This document shows positions 19,342 to 29,471 of a DNA stretch of 64,000 nucleotides, piece by piece (within the stretch, counting starts at the first letter, position 1; each line of letters begins with the position of its first letter). Position numbers and translations under genes: made by a program. This DNA is from Vreelandella neptunia (GTDB lineage Bacteria > Pseudomonadota > Gammaproteobacteria > Pseudomonadales > Halomonadaceae). Location: NCBI RefSeq assembly GCF_034479615.1, contig NZ_CP140255.1, positions 1,674,001 to 1,738,000 of the forward strand. Direction: 5' to 3'. The notes beneath the pieces were generated by a model that saw only the letters and a program-made list of their open reading frames with translations, was not told where the DNA came from and did not search any database.

Positions 19342-20091
19342 ATGAAAGTACTCGTCGCGGTGAAACGCGTCATCGACTATAACGTCAAAATCCGCGTTAA
19401 GGCGGATCACTCGGATGTCGATCTTACCAACGTCAAAATGGCCATGAACCCCTTCTGCGAAATTGCCGTGGAAGAGGCGGTACGCCTGAAAGAGAAGGGC
19501 GTGGCGACAGAAGTCGTCGCCGTCACGGTAGGGCCCAAAGCCGCCCAAGAGCAGCTGCGTACGGCGCTGGCGCTGGGCGCCGACCGCGCTATTCATATTG
19601 AAACCGATGAGCGCGCCGAATCCCTGGCCGTGGCCAAGCTGTTGGCCAAAGTGGTTGAAGAAGAGCAGCCGGGGTTGGTGGTGTTGGGTAAACAGGCCAT
19701 CGACACCGACAACAACCAGACCGGCCAAATGCTCGCCGCGCTCACCGGCCTACCTCAAGGTACGTTTGCCTCGGAAGTAGCGGTCGACGGCGACAAGGTG
19801 AACGTGACGCGTGAAATTGACGGCGGCCTGCAGACCATCGCCCTGACACTACCGGCGATTGTCACCACCGACCTGCGTTTGAATGAGCCGCGCTACGCCA
19901 AGCTCCCCGACATCATGAAGGCCAAGAAAAAGCCGCTGGATGTGAAAACCCCCGCCGACTACGGCGTTGAGGTTGCCTCCAAGGTCAGCCTGCTCAAAGT
20001 CGAGTCGCCCGCCGAGCGCAAGGGCGGCGTCAAAGTCGCCTCGGTAGACGAGCTGATCGACAAGCTGAAAAACGAAGCCAAAGTTCTTTGA
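19342..20091 (+). CDS. etfB: Electron transfer flavoprotein beta subunit
   Basis: 249 aa, starting [20 protein letters not shown], the typical EtfB N-terminus. It forms a heterodimer with EtfA, carries AMP, and collects electrons from acyl-CoA dehydrogenases. [16 protein letters not shown] is a conserved EtfB segment. GAGGAAC precedes the ATG. It is upstream of etfA with a 70-bp gap containing a near-direct repeat. Confidence 0.95.
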   Translation: MKVLVAVKRVIDYNVKIRVKADHSDVDLTNVKMAMNPFCEIAVEEAVRLKEKGVATEVVAVTVGPKAAQEQLRTALALGADRAIHIETDERAESLAVAKLLAKVVEEEQPGLVVLGKQAIDTDNNQTGQMLAALTGLPQGTFASEVAVDGDKVNVTREIDGGLQTIALTLPAIVTTDLRLNEPRYAKLPDIMKAKKKPLDVKTPADYGVEVASKVSLLKVESPAERKGGVKVASVDELIDKLKNEAKVL

Positions 20092-20100
20092 GATAAGCTC

Positions 20101-20150
20101 TTTAAGATAAGTGCTTTGAAAACCGTACTTTAAGAAAAGAGCTTTGAAAG
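20101..20150. repeat. Near-direct 22-bp repeat between etfB and etfA
   Basis: TTTAAGATAAGTGCTTTGAAAA (20101-20122, 22 bp) is repeated at 20129-20150 with three differences and a 28-bp period. The second copy runs into the etfA ribosome-binding site (AAAGGAG). It probably reflects a small duplication of the etfA translation-start region. Confidence 0.75.
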
Positions 20151-20161
20151 GAGTTGATGCC

Positions 20162-21088
20162 ATGAGCATTCTGGTACTTGCGGATCTACACGAAGGCCAA
20201 CTGGCCGGTGCCACCGCCCACGTCGTGGCGGCCGCCCAAGCCATCGGTGGCGATATCGATATCCTGGTGGCCGGTGAAGGCGTGCAAGCCGCTGCCGAAG
20301 CCGCCGCCAAACTCGACGGCGTGAGCAAAGTCCGCGTTGCGGATAACGCCGTTTACGCCCACCAGCTGGCCGAGCCCATGGGCGCGCTGCTGGTCGAACT
20401 GGCCGATGGCTACACCCACGTGCTGGCCAGCGCTTCGACTACCGGCAAAAACGTGCTGCCGCGTTTAGCGGCGCTAAAAGACGTCAGCCAGCTGTCGGAC
20501 GTTATCGCCGTGGACAGCGCCGATACCTTTAAGCGACCGATCTACGCCGGTAACGCCATTGCTACCGTCAAAAGCGACGATGCCCTCAAGGTCATCACCG
20601 TGCGTTCCACCGGTTTTGATGCGGTCGGCACCAGCGGCAGCGCGACGGTGGAAGCCGTCGACGTAGTGGTCGACAACAGCCAGTCCAGCTTTGTGAAAGA
20701 GGAGCTGGCGCAGTCGGATCGTCCTGAATTGGGCGGCGCCAAGGTGGTGATCTCCGGCGGCCGCGGTATGGGCAACGGCGAAAACTTCAAGCTGCTCGAC
20801 GGCATTGCCGACAAGCTGGGGGCTGCCATCGGTGCTTCCCGGGCCGCGGTAGACGCAGGCTTTGTGCCCAACGATATGCAGGTCGGCCAAACCGGCAAGA
20901 TCGTCGCGCCGGATCTGTATATCGCCGTGGGCATTTCCGGTGCCATCCAGCACCTGGCGGGCATGAAGGACTCCAAGGTGATCGTTGCCATCAACAAAGA
21001 CGACGAAGCACCGATTTTCCAGGTGGCGGATTACGGCCTGGTGGGGGATCTGTTTGAGATCCTGCCGGAGCTTGAGAGCAAGCTGTAA
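20162..21088 (+). CDS. etfA: Electron transfer flavoprotein alpha subunit
   Basis: 308 aa, FAD-binding subunit. The C-terminal FAD domain has [34 protein letters not shown] and [15 protein letters not shown], all signature EtfA segments. AAAGGAG at 20147-20153 decides this ATG over a TTG at 20144. It works with EtfB and hands electrons to the divergently encoded ETF-QO. A strong terminator follows. Confidence 0.95.
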   Translation: MSILVLADLHEGQLAGATAHVVAAAQAIGGDIDILVAGEGVQAAAEAAAKLDGVSKVRVADNAVYAHQLAEPMGALLVELADGYTHVLASASTTGKNVLPRLAALKDVSQLSDVIAVDSADTFKRPIYAGNAIATVKSDDALKVITVRSTGFDAVGTSGSATVEAVDVVVDNSQSSFVKEELAQSDRPELGGAKVVISGGRGMGNGENFKLLDGIADKLGAAIGASRAAVDAGFVPNDMQVGQTGKIVAPDLYIAVGISGAIQHLAGMKDSKVIVAINKDDEAPIFQVADYGLVGDLFEILPELESKL

Positions 21089-21114
21089 GCAATACCGTGA
21101 TTCAATAGCGGTGG

Positions 21115-21145
21115 GCCGACTTCGCCAGAAGTCGGCTTTTTTTTT
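21115..21145 (+). terminator. Rho-independent terminator after etfA
   Basis: Perfect nine-base-pair stem (21115-21123 with 21128-21136), GCCA loop, then nine T residues. Confidence 0.93.
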
Positions 21146-21206
21146 GGCCGGTGTATTAGGTAAACTGGCAATAGTTGACTAAAGTACTGGGTCAAAAGGT
21201 AAGAAA

Positions 21207-21222
21207 AACCACCCCGGTGGTT
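21207..21222. repeat. Perfect inverted repeat in the sodA leader
   Basis: AACCACC-CC-GGTGGTT is a seven-base-pair inverted repeat 69 bp upstream of the sodA start. It could be an operator or an RNA hairpin. I do not recognise it as Fur, SoxS or OxyR. A TTGACT at 21175-21180 upstream could be a -35 element but has no convincing -10. Confidence 0.55.
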
Positions 21223-21290
21223 GAAAAAGCTGCGGGCTGACCGCACATAGGTAAGTGAAAGCAACGAAAGCCACTCAAGGAGATGATGAT

Positions 21291-21902
21291 ATGGCACATA
21301 CACTACCCGAATTGCCGTACGCATATGACGCTCTCGAACCAAACATCGATGCGATGACGATGGAAATTCACCACTCTCGTCACCATCAAACCTACATCAA
21401 CAACCTGAACGCCACGCTGGAAGGCACAGGTCTTGAAGATGTACCTGTCGAAGAGCTGATCGCTAATTTGGATCGCGTTCCGGAAGCCAAGCGTCAAGCC
21501 GTTATTAATAACGGTGGCGGTCATGCCAACCACTCCATGTTTTGGCAAATGATGTCGCCTAACGGTGGTGGCAATCCCCAGGGCGATGTCGCAAAAGCGA
21601 TTGATGCTGAGCTGGGCGGTCTGGAAGCCTTTAAAGAAGAGTTCAAAAAAGCGGCCGTTGGCCGTTTCGGCAGTGGTTGGGCATGGCTCTCCATTACCCC
21701 TGAAAAGAAATTGGTGGTAGAAAATACCTTGAACCAAGACAGCCCGCTGATGCACGGCAATACGCCGCTGCTCGGTCTGGATGTTTGGGAGCATGCCTAC
21801 TACCTGAAGTATCAGAACAAGCGCCCTGACTATATTGCTGCGTTCTTTAACGTAGTGAACTGGGAAGACGTTGAGCGTCGTTACCAGGCTGCGATTAGCT
21901 AA
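21291..21902 (+). CDS. sodA: Superoxide dismutase, Mn type
   Basis: 203 aa, Fe/Mn family. Metal ligands: first His in [12 protein letters not shown], second in [10 protein letters not shown], then the Asp and His of [11 protein letters not shown]. Several positions favour manganese over iron: NHSMFW rather than [15 protein letters not shown], and [20 protein letters not shown]. Metal use could still be mixed. AAGGAG at 21277-21282 fixes the start eight bases on. It removes cytoplasmic superoxide. Confidence 0.9.
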   Translation: MAHTLPELPYAYDALEPNIDAMTMEIHHSRHHQTYINNLNATLEGTGLEDVPVEELIANLDRVPEAKRQAVINNGGGHANHSMFWQMMSPNGGGNPQGDVAKAIDAELGGLEAFKEEFKKAAVGRFGSGWAWLSITPEKKLVVENTLNQDSPLMHGNTPLLGLDVWEHAYYLKYQNKRPDYIAAFFNVVNWEDVERRYQAAIS

Positions 21903-21944
21903 TATTGCTATGAGCCGCTAACTGCGCCGGTTCATGGCGCTGTT

Positions 21945-21977
21945 AAAAACCGTCCACTTTTTAGTGGGCGGTTTTTT
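21945..21977 (+). terminator. Rho-independent terminator after sodA
   Basis: Twelve-base-pair stem with one G-T pair (21947-21958 with 21963-21974), TTTT loop and a T run through 21977. Confidence 0.92.
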
Positions 21978-22043
21978 ATTGTCTGGGACAGTGTTTTAGG
22001 GGGCAGGGTTGGGCATTAGCTGTCAATATCCTGTGGATGAAAA

Positions 22044-22059
22044 ATACCACATATGCTTG
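22044..22059. promoter_or_regulatory. NrdR box 1 (upstream, weaker)
   Basis: Resembles the NrdR box consensus acaCwAtATaTwGtgt at about 9 of 16 positions, with the CAyATAT core present. Its start is exactly 31 bp before the start of box 2, the usual three-turn spacing of NrdR box pairs. NrdR represses ribonucleotide reductase genes when dATP is high. Confidence 0.7.
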
Positions 22060-22074
22060 AATTGATTTTTCATT

Positions 22075-22090
22075 GGTCTATATATAGTAT
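22075..22090. promoter_or_regulatory. NrdR box 2, overlapping the nrdHIEF promoter
   Basis: GGTCTATATATAGTAT has the full CwATATATwGT core of the NrdR box. The -10 of the operon (TATATA or TATAGT within 22079-22090, with TTGAAT at 22057-22062 or TTGATT at 22062-22067 as -35) overlaps it, so NrdR binding would block RNA polymerase. Confidence 0.82.
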
Positions 22091-22166
22091 GCGTCGTATC
22101 TTTTAGAGAGGGCAGGCACTAGATGTGCCCTACCCGAAAAATGCCGCTATGAAAAGGAAAATAGCC

Positions 22167-22388
22167 ATGGAAATCCAAATTTATAGCAAGCCCGCTTGTG
22201 TTCAATGCACCGCGACTTACCGCGCGCTCGACAAGCAGGGGCTTGATTACACTGTTATCGATATTACCGCCGAATCCGGTGCTCAAGAAGAAGTCGAAGC
22301 TCTCGGCTATCGCCAGCTTCCTGTCGTAGTCGTCGGCGAGGATCACTGGTCGGGTTTCCGTCCAGACCGCATTCAAGCGCTGGCTTAA
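22167..22388 (+). CDS. nrdH: NrdH glutaredoxin-like redoxin
   Basis: 73 aa. CVQC at residues 11-14 is the redox pair, and the WSGFRPDRI segment near the end is typical of NrdH. It reduces the class Ib ribonucleotide reductase NrdE, using thioredoxin reductase. An AAAGGA site before 22160 supports this ATG; a longer in-frame form from 22125 lacks homology. First gene of nrdHIEF. Confidence 0.92.
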   Translation: MEIQIYSKPACVQCTATYRALDKQGLDYTVIDITAESGAQEEVEALGYRQLPVVVVGEDHWSGFRPDRIQALA

Positions 22389-22397
22389 GTCATCCTA

Positions 22398-22832
22398 ATG
22401 CTGGCAAGTTGCTCACCTTCACCTATCGCCGGCAGTTTGGTTTACTTCTCTACAAAATCAGGCAATACCCATCGATTTGTAGAAAAACTTGGTTTTGCCG
22501 CAAAGCGACTGCCGTTGAATCGAGATGAGCCTGTTCCACGAGTCACCCAGCCGTATATTTTAATTACCCCCACTTATGGTGGGGGGAGCGAGCAGGGTGC
22601 GGTGCCCAAGCAGGTGATCCATTTTCTTAACGACACACATAATCGGGGCCTCCTGCGGGGGGTGATTGCAGCGGGAAATACAAATTTTGGCGAAGCGTAT
22701 GGCCTTGCTGGCCGCATTATTGCGAAAAAATGCCAAGTGCCGCTGCTGTATCGATTCGAATTATTTGGCACCGACGATGACGTGGCCAATGTCCGTCAAG
22801 GAGTAGAAGAGTTTTGGAAACGACAAACCTAG
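22398..22832 (+). CDS. nrdI: NrdI flavodoxin-like protein
   Basis: 144 aa. [19 protein letters not shown] is the FMN phosphate-binding loop, ITPTYGGG the second flavin loop, and [13 protein letters not shown] the third. In class Ib systems NrdI supplies an oxidant that builds the dimanganese-tyrosyl radical in NrdF. No good ribosome site precedes the ATG, nine bases after nrdH, so coupling is likely. Its end overlaps the proposed nrdE start. Confidence 0.93.
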   Translation: MLASCSPSPIAGSLVYFSTKSGNTHRFVEKLGFAAKRLPLNRDEPVPRVTQPYILITPTYGGGSEQGAVPKQVIHFLNDTHNRGLLRGVIAAGNTNFGEAYGLAGRIIAKKCQVPLLYRFELFGTDDDVANVRQGVEEFWKRQT

Positions 22833-25036
22833 CCCTGAAAGACTCAGCGCCGAAAGACTCAGTCTCGAACGACGTATCCACTAAAAACGGTGAGGCCAAA
22901 CGGCCAGCAGCGAAGATGGAAACGCGCACGCTGGACTATCACGCTCTTAACGCCATGCTCAACCTGTACGGTGCCAATGGCGAGCTGCAGCTGGATAAAG
23001 ATCGCGAAGCGGCACGCCAGTACTTTTTGCAACACGTTAACCAGAACACGGTGTTTTTCCACTCGTTAGAAGAAAAGCTCGATTACCTGGTCGAAGAGCA
23101 GTATTACGAAGCCGAGATGCTGGCCCAGTACAGCTTCGCCTTTATCAAGGCGTTGTTCGAGCAGGCCTATGCGTATAAGTTTCGCTTTCCAAGCTTTTTG
23201 GGCGCCTTTAAGTACTACACCAGCTATACGCTGAAGACGTTCGACGGCAAACGCTATCTAGAGCGTTACGAAGACCGCGTCTGCATGGTCGCGCTAACCC
23301 TGGCGCGGGGCGACGAAACGCTGGCGAAGTCGCTGGTGGATGAAATCATTAGCGGCCGCTTTCAGCCGGCGACCCCCACCTTTTTGAACTGCGGCAAGCA
23401 GCAGCGCGGCGAGCTTGTGTCGTGCTTCCTGCTGCGTATTGAAGACAATATGGAGTCGATTGGTCGTTCGATTAACTCGGCCCTTCAGCTCTCCAAGCGT
23501 GGCGGCGGTGTGGCATTCCTGCTCAGCAACATCCGCGAATCCGGTGCACCCATCAAGCGCATTGAAAACCAGTCATCGGGCATCATCCCGATTATGAAGC
23601 TGCTGGAAGATGCCTTCTCCTACGCCAACCAGCTGGGCGCTCGCCAGGGGGCAGGGGCGGTGTATCTGAACGCTCACCACCCGGATATTCTGCGCTTTTT
23701 GGATACCAAGCGGGAAAACGCCGACGAGAAAATCCGTATCAAAACGCTCTCCCTGGGCGTGACGATTCCGGATATTACCTTTGAGCTTGCCAAGCGCAAC
23801 GACGACATGTACCTGTTCTCGCCCTACGATGTAGAGCGTGTTTACGGCGTGCCCTTTGGCGACATCAGCGTTACCGAGAAGTACCAAGAGATGGTTGCGG
23901 ATGCGCGCATTCGCAAGCATAAGATCAATGCACGGGCCTTCTTCCAGACTCTGGCCGAGCTGCAGTTTGAGTCGGGCTACCCGTACATCATGTTCGAAGA
24001 CACGGTTAATCGCGCCAACCCGATTGCTGGCCGTATCAACATGAGTAACCTTTGCTCTGAAATTCTTCAGGTCAATACGCCTACCGAGTATGACGACGAC
24101 CTTGGTTATCGCCAAATCGGTCAGGACATCTCCTGTAACCTGGGCTCCATGAACATTGCCAAGGTGATGGACGCAGGTGATATCGGTACCAGTGTGGAAA
24201 TCGCTATTCGTGGTCTCACCGCTGTTTCTGAAATGAGTAACCTGCGCAGCGTGCCCTCTATTGCCGAAGGTAATGCCAAGTCGCGGGCGATTGGCTTGGG
24301 TCAGATGAACCTACACGGCTATCTGGCGCGGGAGCACATCTACTACGGCTCTGACGAAGGTTTGGATTTTACCAACCTCTACTTCTACTGCGTTGCCTTC
24401 CATGCGATCCGGGCGTCGAACCGTTTGGCGATTGAACACAAAGAGTCGTTTGCGGGCTTTGCCGACTCTACCTACGCTTCGGGGACCTTCTTCGATAAGT
24501 ACACCGACCAGGCGTGGCTGCCGCGCACCGATAAAGTACGCGGGCTGTTTGAGCGCAGCGGTATCGCGTTGCCGACCCAAGATGATTGGCAGGAACTGAA
24601 AGCCTCGGTCATGGCCCACGGTTTGTATAACCGTAACCTGCAGGCGGTACCGCCGACGGGCTCGATCTCTTACATCAATAACTCCACCTCCAGTATTCAC
24701 CCGGTGGCGGCGAGAATTGAGATACGTAAAGAGGGAAAGCTGGGGCGTGTTTACTACCCGGCGCCTTTCCTGGATGAAGCGAATTTTGACTACTTCCAGG
24801 ATGCCTACGAAATCGGCCCGGAAAAGATTATCGACACCTACGCGGAAGCCTCGCAGCACGTTGACCAGGGCTTATCGCTAACGCTGTTCTTCCCGGACAC
24901 CGCAAGCACGCGCGATATCAATAAGGCGCAGATTTACGCCTGGCGCAAAGGCATCAAAACGCTCTACTACATTCGCCTGCGCCAGAGCGCGCTAGAAGGC
25001 ACCGAGGTAGAAGGCTGCGTTTCTTGCACGCTGTAA
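22814..25036 (+). CDS. nrdE: Class Ib ribonucleotide reductase alpha subunit NrdE
   Basis: About 740 aa. The family core starts at [27 protein letters not shown] carries an active-site Cys, SNLCSEI is conserved, and the C-terminus ends CVSCTL, the mobile cysteine pair reduced by NrdH. It reduces ribonucleoside diphosphates. The start shown is a TTG with AAGGAG ten bases before it, overlapping nrdI by 19 bp; an ATG at 22916 would give 706 aa but has no clear ribosome site. The first 30 residues are low complexity. Confidence 0.93.
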   Translation: METTNLALKDSAPKDSVSNDVSTKNGEAKRPAAKMETRTLDYHALNAMLNLYGANGELQLDKDREAARQYFLQHVNQNTVFFHSLEEKLDYLVEEQYYEAEMLAQYSFAFIKALFEQAYAYKFRFPSFLGAFKYYTSYTLKTFDGKRYLERYEDRVCMVALTLARGDETLAKSLVDEIISGRFQPATPTFLNCGKQQRGELVSCFLLRIEDNMESIGRSINSALQLSKRGGGVAFLLSNIRESGAPIKRIENQSSGIIPIMKLLEDAFSYANQLGARQGAGAVYLNAHHPDILRFLDTKRENADEKIRIKTLSLGVTIPDITFELAKRNDDMYLFSPYDVERVYGVPFGDISVTEKYQEMVADARIRKHKINARAFFQTLAELQFESGYPYIMFEDTVNRANPIAGRINMSNLCSEILQVNTPTEYDDDLGYRQIGQDISCNLGSMNIAKVMDAGDIGTSVEIAIRGLTAVSEMSNLRSVPSIAEGNAKSRAIGLGQMNLHGYLAREHIYYGSDEGLDFTNLYFYCVAFHAIRASNRLAIEHKESFAGFADSTYASGTFFDKYTDQAWLPRTDKVRGLFERSGIALPTQDDWQELKASVMAHGLYNRNLQAVPPTGSISYINNSTSSIHPVAARIEIRKEGKLGRVYYPAPFLDEANFDYFQDAYEIGPEKIIDTYAEASQHVDQGLSLTLFFPDTASTRDINKAQIYAWRKGIKTLYYIRLRQSALEGTEVEGCVSCTL

Positions 25037-25103
25037 TGGCACTGATTTCTGCCGATTCGCCTTGTGTCTGTTATTGAGCATTTGTTTCTAAACAAGCTTT
25101 GCT

Positions 25104-25140
25104 AGCCCGGCTGTCACAGCCGGGCTCTCATAGCCGGGCT
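25104..25140. repeat. Alternative hairpins between nrdE and nrdF
   Basis: AGCCCGGCTG (25104-25113) pairs with CAGCCGGGCT (25117-25126) across a TCA loop. A second copy of AGCCGGGCT at 25132-25140 can pair with the same left arm. There is no T run, so it is more likely an RNA stability or processing element within the operon than a terminator. It lies just before the nrdF ribosome site. Confidence 0.7.
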
Positions 25141-25144
25141 TTGA

Positions 25145-26125
<981 letters not shown>

Positions 26126-26188
26126 TGGCCGTAGGAGTGGGTAGTAGATAAGCTGGTGGTATAGATAAAGGCGCATAAAGGAGGAGGT

Positions 26189-26590
26189 ATGCCAGACAAC
26201 CCCGCTAACGTATTGAAAATTGCCGCAGCAATGGTGAGCGATCCCGATGGTCGTTTGCTACTGGTGCGCAAGCACAATACGTCCTTCTTTATGCAGCCCG
26301 GCGGCAAGATCGATGCGGGTGAAACTGCGTTAGAGGCACTGTGCCGTGAGCTGAAAGAGGAGTTAGGCTTGCAGGTTAATGAAGATCAACTGATTCCCCT
26401 AGGCGTGCACAGCGCTCCCGCTGCCAATGAGCCGGACATGATGCTCGAAGCGCACCTGTTTAGCCTGGTTATCGACGAGCCTGTCGAGGCGGCGGCTGAA
26501 ATTGCCGAAGCAAGATGGGTAACCCGTGAAGAGGCTTGGCAACTCCCGCTGGCGCCGCTGACAAAAGAGTACGTAGTGGTTAACTATTAA
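26189..26590 (+). CDS. Nudix hydrolase
   Basis: 133 aa. The Nudix box is complete in GGKIDAGETALEALCRELKEELGL (G-x5-E-x7-RE-U-x-EE-x-G-U), residues about 38-61. A strong AAGGAGGAGGT site precedes the ATG. The substrate cannot be told; family members clean up oxidised or non-canonical nucleotides and nucleotide sugars. It is 63 bp after nrdF and may share its transcript, which would fit a nucleotide-pool role. A terminator follows. Confidence 0.85.
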   Translation: MPDNPANVLKIAAAMVSDPDGRLLLVRKHNTSFFMQPGGKIDAGETALEALCRELKEELGLQVNEDQLIPLGVHSAPAANEPDMMLEAHLFSLVIDEPVEAAAEIAEARWVTREEAWQLPLAPLTKEYVVVNY

Positions 26591-26610
26591 GCTTGAACAT
26601 TGTGATAACG

Positions 26611-26632
26611 GGCGCCGATGGGCGCCTTTTTT
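26611..26632 (+). terminator. Rho-independent terminator after the Nudix gene
   Basis: GGCGCC-GATG-GGCGCC (26611-26626) followed by six T residues. Confidence 0.9.
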
Positions 26633-26663
26633 ATGCGTGTCAGGTAAGCGAAATCAACTGATG

Positions 26664-26682
26664 GTTAATGATAAATATTGTC
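26664..26682. promoter_or_regulatory. Fur box upstream of the TonB2 operon
   Basis: GTTAATGATAAATATTGTC matches the 19-bp Fur consensus GATAATGATAATCATTATC at 15 of 19 positions. It lies about 120 bp before the first gene of a TonB2-type operon. Iron-loaded Fur would repress the operon when iron is ample. Confidence 0.75.
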
Positions 26683-26801
26683 ATTTATTCTATTAGTGGT
26701 AGGCTATGTCCCGTAAAAGATAAACGCAAATCGTTCTAATACCCAATTAGTTTTTAGTGGCGCGGTGCCCGCCGCCCGCTACTCAGTGACGGAGAGTCGA
26801 C

Positions 26802-27584
26802 GTGCTGAACAGGCCTTTCTTTGCCTTGCGTGGATGGTGGCTAGCGGGAGTGCTGGCCAGTGGCACGCTGATGGCAAGTGAACAAGCAGTGGCTCAAGCG
26901 GCCGAAAGTGTTGAAGCCCAGCAAGCCCAGGCAGCGCTTCAGGAGCAGATCGATGCTGCCGATGCGCAGACCCGTGAGCAGTTGGAAGAGTTGCGCCGTT
27001 TGGAGCGCGAAACCCGACAGCTGAAGGCTGATAACGCCTCTCTGTCCGGGCGCTTGGCGGAAGAGGCCGAGCGTCAGCAGCGGTTGGCGACGGCGCTGGA
27101 TACGCTGGAAGATACCCGCGCGGCGCTGCCTGTGATCGAACAAAATATGTCTGCTCAGCTAAGCCAATGGATAGAGCGTGACCTGCCGTTTCTACGTGAA
27201 GAGCGGTTAGCGCGGGTTGAGCGTCAGCCCGACGAGCAAGGTCAAAACACCATTGAGCGTATTAATGGACTGTTAGAGGCCTGGCGCGTTGAGCTTGACT
27301 ATGGTCAGGAGATGGACAGCTGGCGGGGGCGCCTAAGTCAGGATGGCCGCCAACGCGAAGTGGATTACTTGCGCATCGGGCGTATCGGCTTTTATTACCT
27401 AACCCCCGACGGCCGAGAGGGCGGTGTGTGGAGCGCTGAGAACGGCGCATGGCAACCGCTGGATGACGAGTACCTACGTGAAGTGCGCAGTGGGCTGCGT
27501 ATGGCGGAAGATCAGCGCGCCCCGGATCTATTAACCTTGCCGCTCTCGATTAGTGCCAATGACCTGCAGGGAGAGCAACCATGA
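26802..27584 (+). CDS. DUF3450 family periplasmic coiled-coil protein
   Basis: 260 aa. An N-terminal signal-like segment ends around AQA (about 31-33). A long Gln/Glu-rich coiled coil (about 38-110) precedes a conserved C-terminal part. The family is regularly the first gene of TonB2-type operons in Vibrio and Shewanella; its exact role is not established. GTG start, with GGAGAG five bases upstream. Its stop overlaps the next start as ATGA. Confidence 0.82.
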   Translation: MLNRPFFALRGWWLAGVLASGTLMASEQAVAQAAESVEAQQAQAALQEQIDAADAQTREQLEELRRLERETRQLKADNASLSGRLAEEAERQQRLATALDTLEDTRAALPVIEQNMSAQLSQWIERDLPFLREERLARVERQPDEQGQNTIERINGLLEAWRVELDYGQEMDSWRGRLSQDGRQREVDYLRIGRIGFYYLTPDGREGGVWSAENGAWQPLDDEYLREVRSGLRMAEDQRAPDLLTLPLSISANDLQGEQP

Positions 27585-28927
27585 GTCGGCTAACACTTCG
27601 TCAACTTGGCTATGCCTGCGTTGTATTGGGTCTGGTAGCGGTGAGTGGCGTATCAATGGCGCAAACCGAAAGCGCTACTTCTCTGCGTGAAGCCCGTGAG
27701 GCTGCTGAAGTGCGAGACCAGCAGCGGCTAATGAACTTTCTGGATGACCAGCAAGCGCTAGAGTCCGCGCTGGAGCAAGCGCGCGCCGAGCACGAAGATG
27801 CCCGGCAGCAGCATGAAGCACTGCAGACGCAGCAGGCAGAGCAAACAGACCAAGCCAGCGAGCTGAACGAACGCCAGGCAGAACAGGGCGAAGCGCTTTC
27901 GGGTCTGCTGGCCAATCTTGCCCGACACAGCTCAGAGGTTCGCAACACGCTTGGCGAAGAAAGCTTGTTGACCTTGGAGGAGGGTTCGTTACCGCCTCGG
28001 TTGGATGAAGTTGAAGTGCTTGAGCGCCATCAACTGGAAAATGTGGTGGATCGCTTGGCGACGTTAACCGCGCGCACCGGGCGTGCCGAGCGGCTTTCAA
28101 TGCCCGTCGCCGATGCAAATGGAGAGGTAGCCGCTCGCGAATTGGTACGGCTGGGCGATTTTGCGGCCTTTACCGAGAACGAGCTTTTAGAGCGCGGTGA
28201 AAATGACGGCAACCTAGTGGTTCTGCCGCGTACCCCTGATGCCATTGCCGGGGTGCTGGCGGCTTACTACCAGGGCGAAAGCAATGTATTTGCGGTGGAT
28301 CCTACCCAGGGCAGTGTGCTGGAGGCCTTGGCCCAGCAACCCAGTCTATGGGAGCGTTTCCAGCAGGGCGGCTATGTCGGCTATGTTGTCGTGGCGCTGG
28401 GTATTCTGGGCATGATCATCGGGCTGGGGCAGTATCTCTATTTGGTACTGGTGAGTCTGCGTGTTAAACGCCAGCGGCAATCTCTCGATCAGTTGCGGGA
28501 CAATAACCCGCTGGGCCGGGTTCTGCTGCGCTTTGAAGGCATGGATAAACATCAAACTCCGGAGGCGCTGGAAGCGCGGTTGGATGAAGCAGTGTTGGCC
28601 GAGTTGCCCAGGCTGGAACGCAGTCAGCCGATGGTGAAGCTGCTTGCCGCGATAGCACCATTGCTCGGTCTGCTGGGCACGGTAACCGGCATGATCGTGA
28701 CTTTCCAAGCGATTACCGTGTTTGGCACCGGCGACCCGCAGCTAATGGCGGGCGGTATCAGCCAGGCGCTAGTGACTACCGTGCTGGGCCTGATTACCGC
28801 CGTGCCGCTGCTGTTTGTACAGACCGCTCTGGCAGGCCGCAGCCGTTACCTGACCCACGTGATTGAAGGGCAGGCGAGCGCGACACTGGCAGATCATCTG
28901 GAATCTCACACGCCCGTGGTGAATTAA
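27581..28927 (+). CDS. TtpC-like MotA/TolQ/ExbB proton channel protein
   Basis: 448 aa. A signal peptide (1-27) is followed by a Gln/Glu-rich coiled coil (about 35-115), a periplasmic region, and a C-terminal MotA/TolQ/ExbB domain (about 265-435) with three membrane helices and the LLGLLGTVTGMIVTFQ motif. It corresponds to TtpC, the extra component needed by Vibrio TonB2 systems. It forms an ATGA overlap with the DUF3450 gene and is directly followed by exbB. Confidence 0.88.
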   Translation: MSRLTLRQLGYACVVLGLVAVSGVSMAQTESATSLREAREAAEVRDQQRLMNFLDDQQALESALEQARAEHEDARQQHEALQTQQAEQTDQASELNERQAEQGEALSGLLANLARHSSEVRNTLGEESLLTLEEGSLPPRLDEVEVLERHQLENVVDRLATLTARTGRAERLSMPVADANGEVAARELVRLGDFAAFTENELLERGENDGNLVVLPRTPDAIAGVLAAYYQGESNVFAVDPTQGSVLEALAQQPSLWERFQQGGYVGYVVVALGILGMIIGLGQYLYLVLVSLRVKRQRQSLDQLRDNNPLGRVLLRFEGMDKHQTPEALEARLDEAVLAELPRLERSQPMVKLLAAIAPLLGLLGTVTGMIVTFQAITVFGTGDPQLMAGGISQALVTTVLGLITAVPLLFVQTALAGRSRYLTHVIEGQASATLADHLESHTPVVN

Positions 28928-28928
28928 C

Positions 28929-29471
28929 ATGTCCACTCTTCCTCTCTGGCTCGAACCCGTTGAGCGCTTAGTGGAGGCGGGGGGCGCAGTACTGGTGGTT
29001 TTGGCCGTCGTGGCCGTACTGGTGTTTGCCATGGCCATGGAGCGCTGGTGGTACTACCGAATCACCTGGCGTATAGCAAGGCGTCAACTGCTACGCCGCT
29101 GGGCGGCGCGAAATGACCACACCAGCTGGAGTGCACGCACGCTTCGCCATGTATGGGCAGAGGCGCTCGTCGCCAGGCTGCGCAAGCCCTTGCCATGGTT
29201 AAAGCTGTTGGTCGCGCTGTGCCCGTTACTGGGATTGTTAGGCACGGTAACGGGGATGATCAGTGTATTCGACAGTCTTTCGCTGAGTGAGACTCATCAG
29301 GCGCGTGCCATGGCCGACGGGGTTGCCCGTGCAACGCTGCCGACCCTGACCGGTATGGCCGTCGCTGTGGTAGGGCTGTTATTTATTAGTCGTTTAGAGC
29401 ACGTCATTCGTCGTGAAGACCAGCGGCTGCATGATCGCTTGGCGCGGGCACTGGAGGAGAGTGATGCGTAG
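28929..29471 (+). CDS. exbB: ExbB2-type energy transducer
   Basis: 180 aa. Helix 1 is at about 18-37; the pair LVALCPLLGLLGTVTGMIS and ATLPTLTGMAVAVVGLLFIS forms helices 2 and 3 of the MotA/TolQ/ExbB fold. It uses the proton gradient with ExbD to energise TonB. Starts one base after the TtpC-like gene and overlaps exbD by 8 bp. Confidence 0.9.
   Translation: MSTLPLWLEPVERLVEAGGAVLVVLAVVAVLVFAMAMERWWYYRITWRIARRQLLRRWAARNDHTSWSARTLRHVWAEALVARLRKPLPWLKLLVALCPLLGLLGTVTGMISVFDSLSLSETHQARAMADGVARATLPTLTGMAVAVVGLLFISRLEHVIRREDQRLHDRLARALEESDA

Noticed and set aside
20474..20997. Long - strand open frames opposite etfA
   Set aside because: They are shadows of a high-G+C gene with strong EtfA motifs; their translations carry no recognisable domain.
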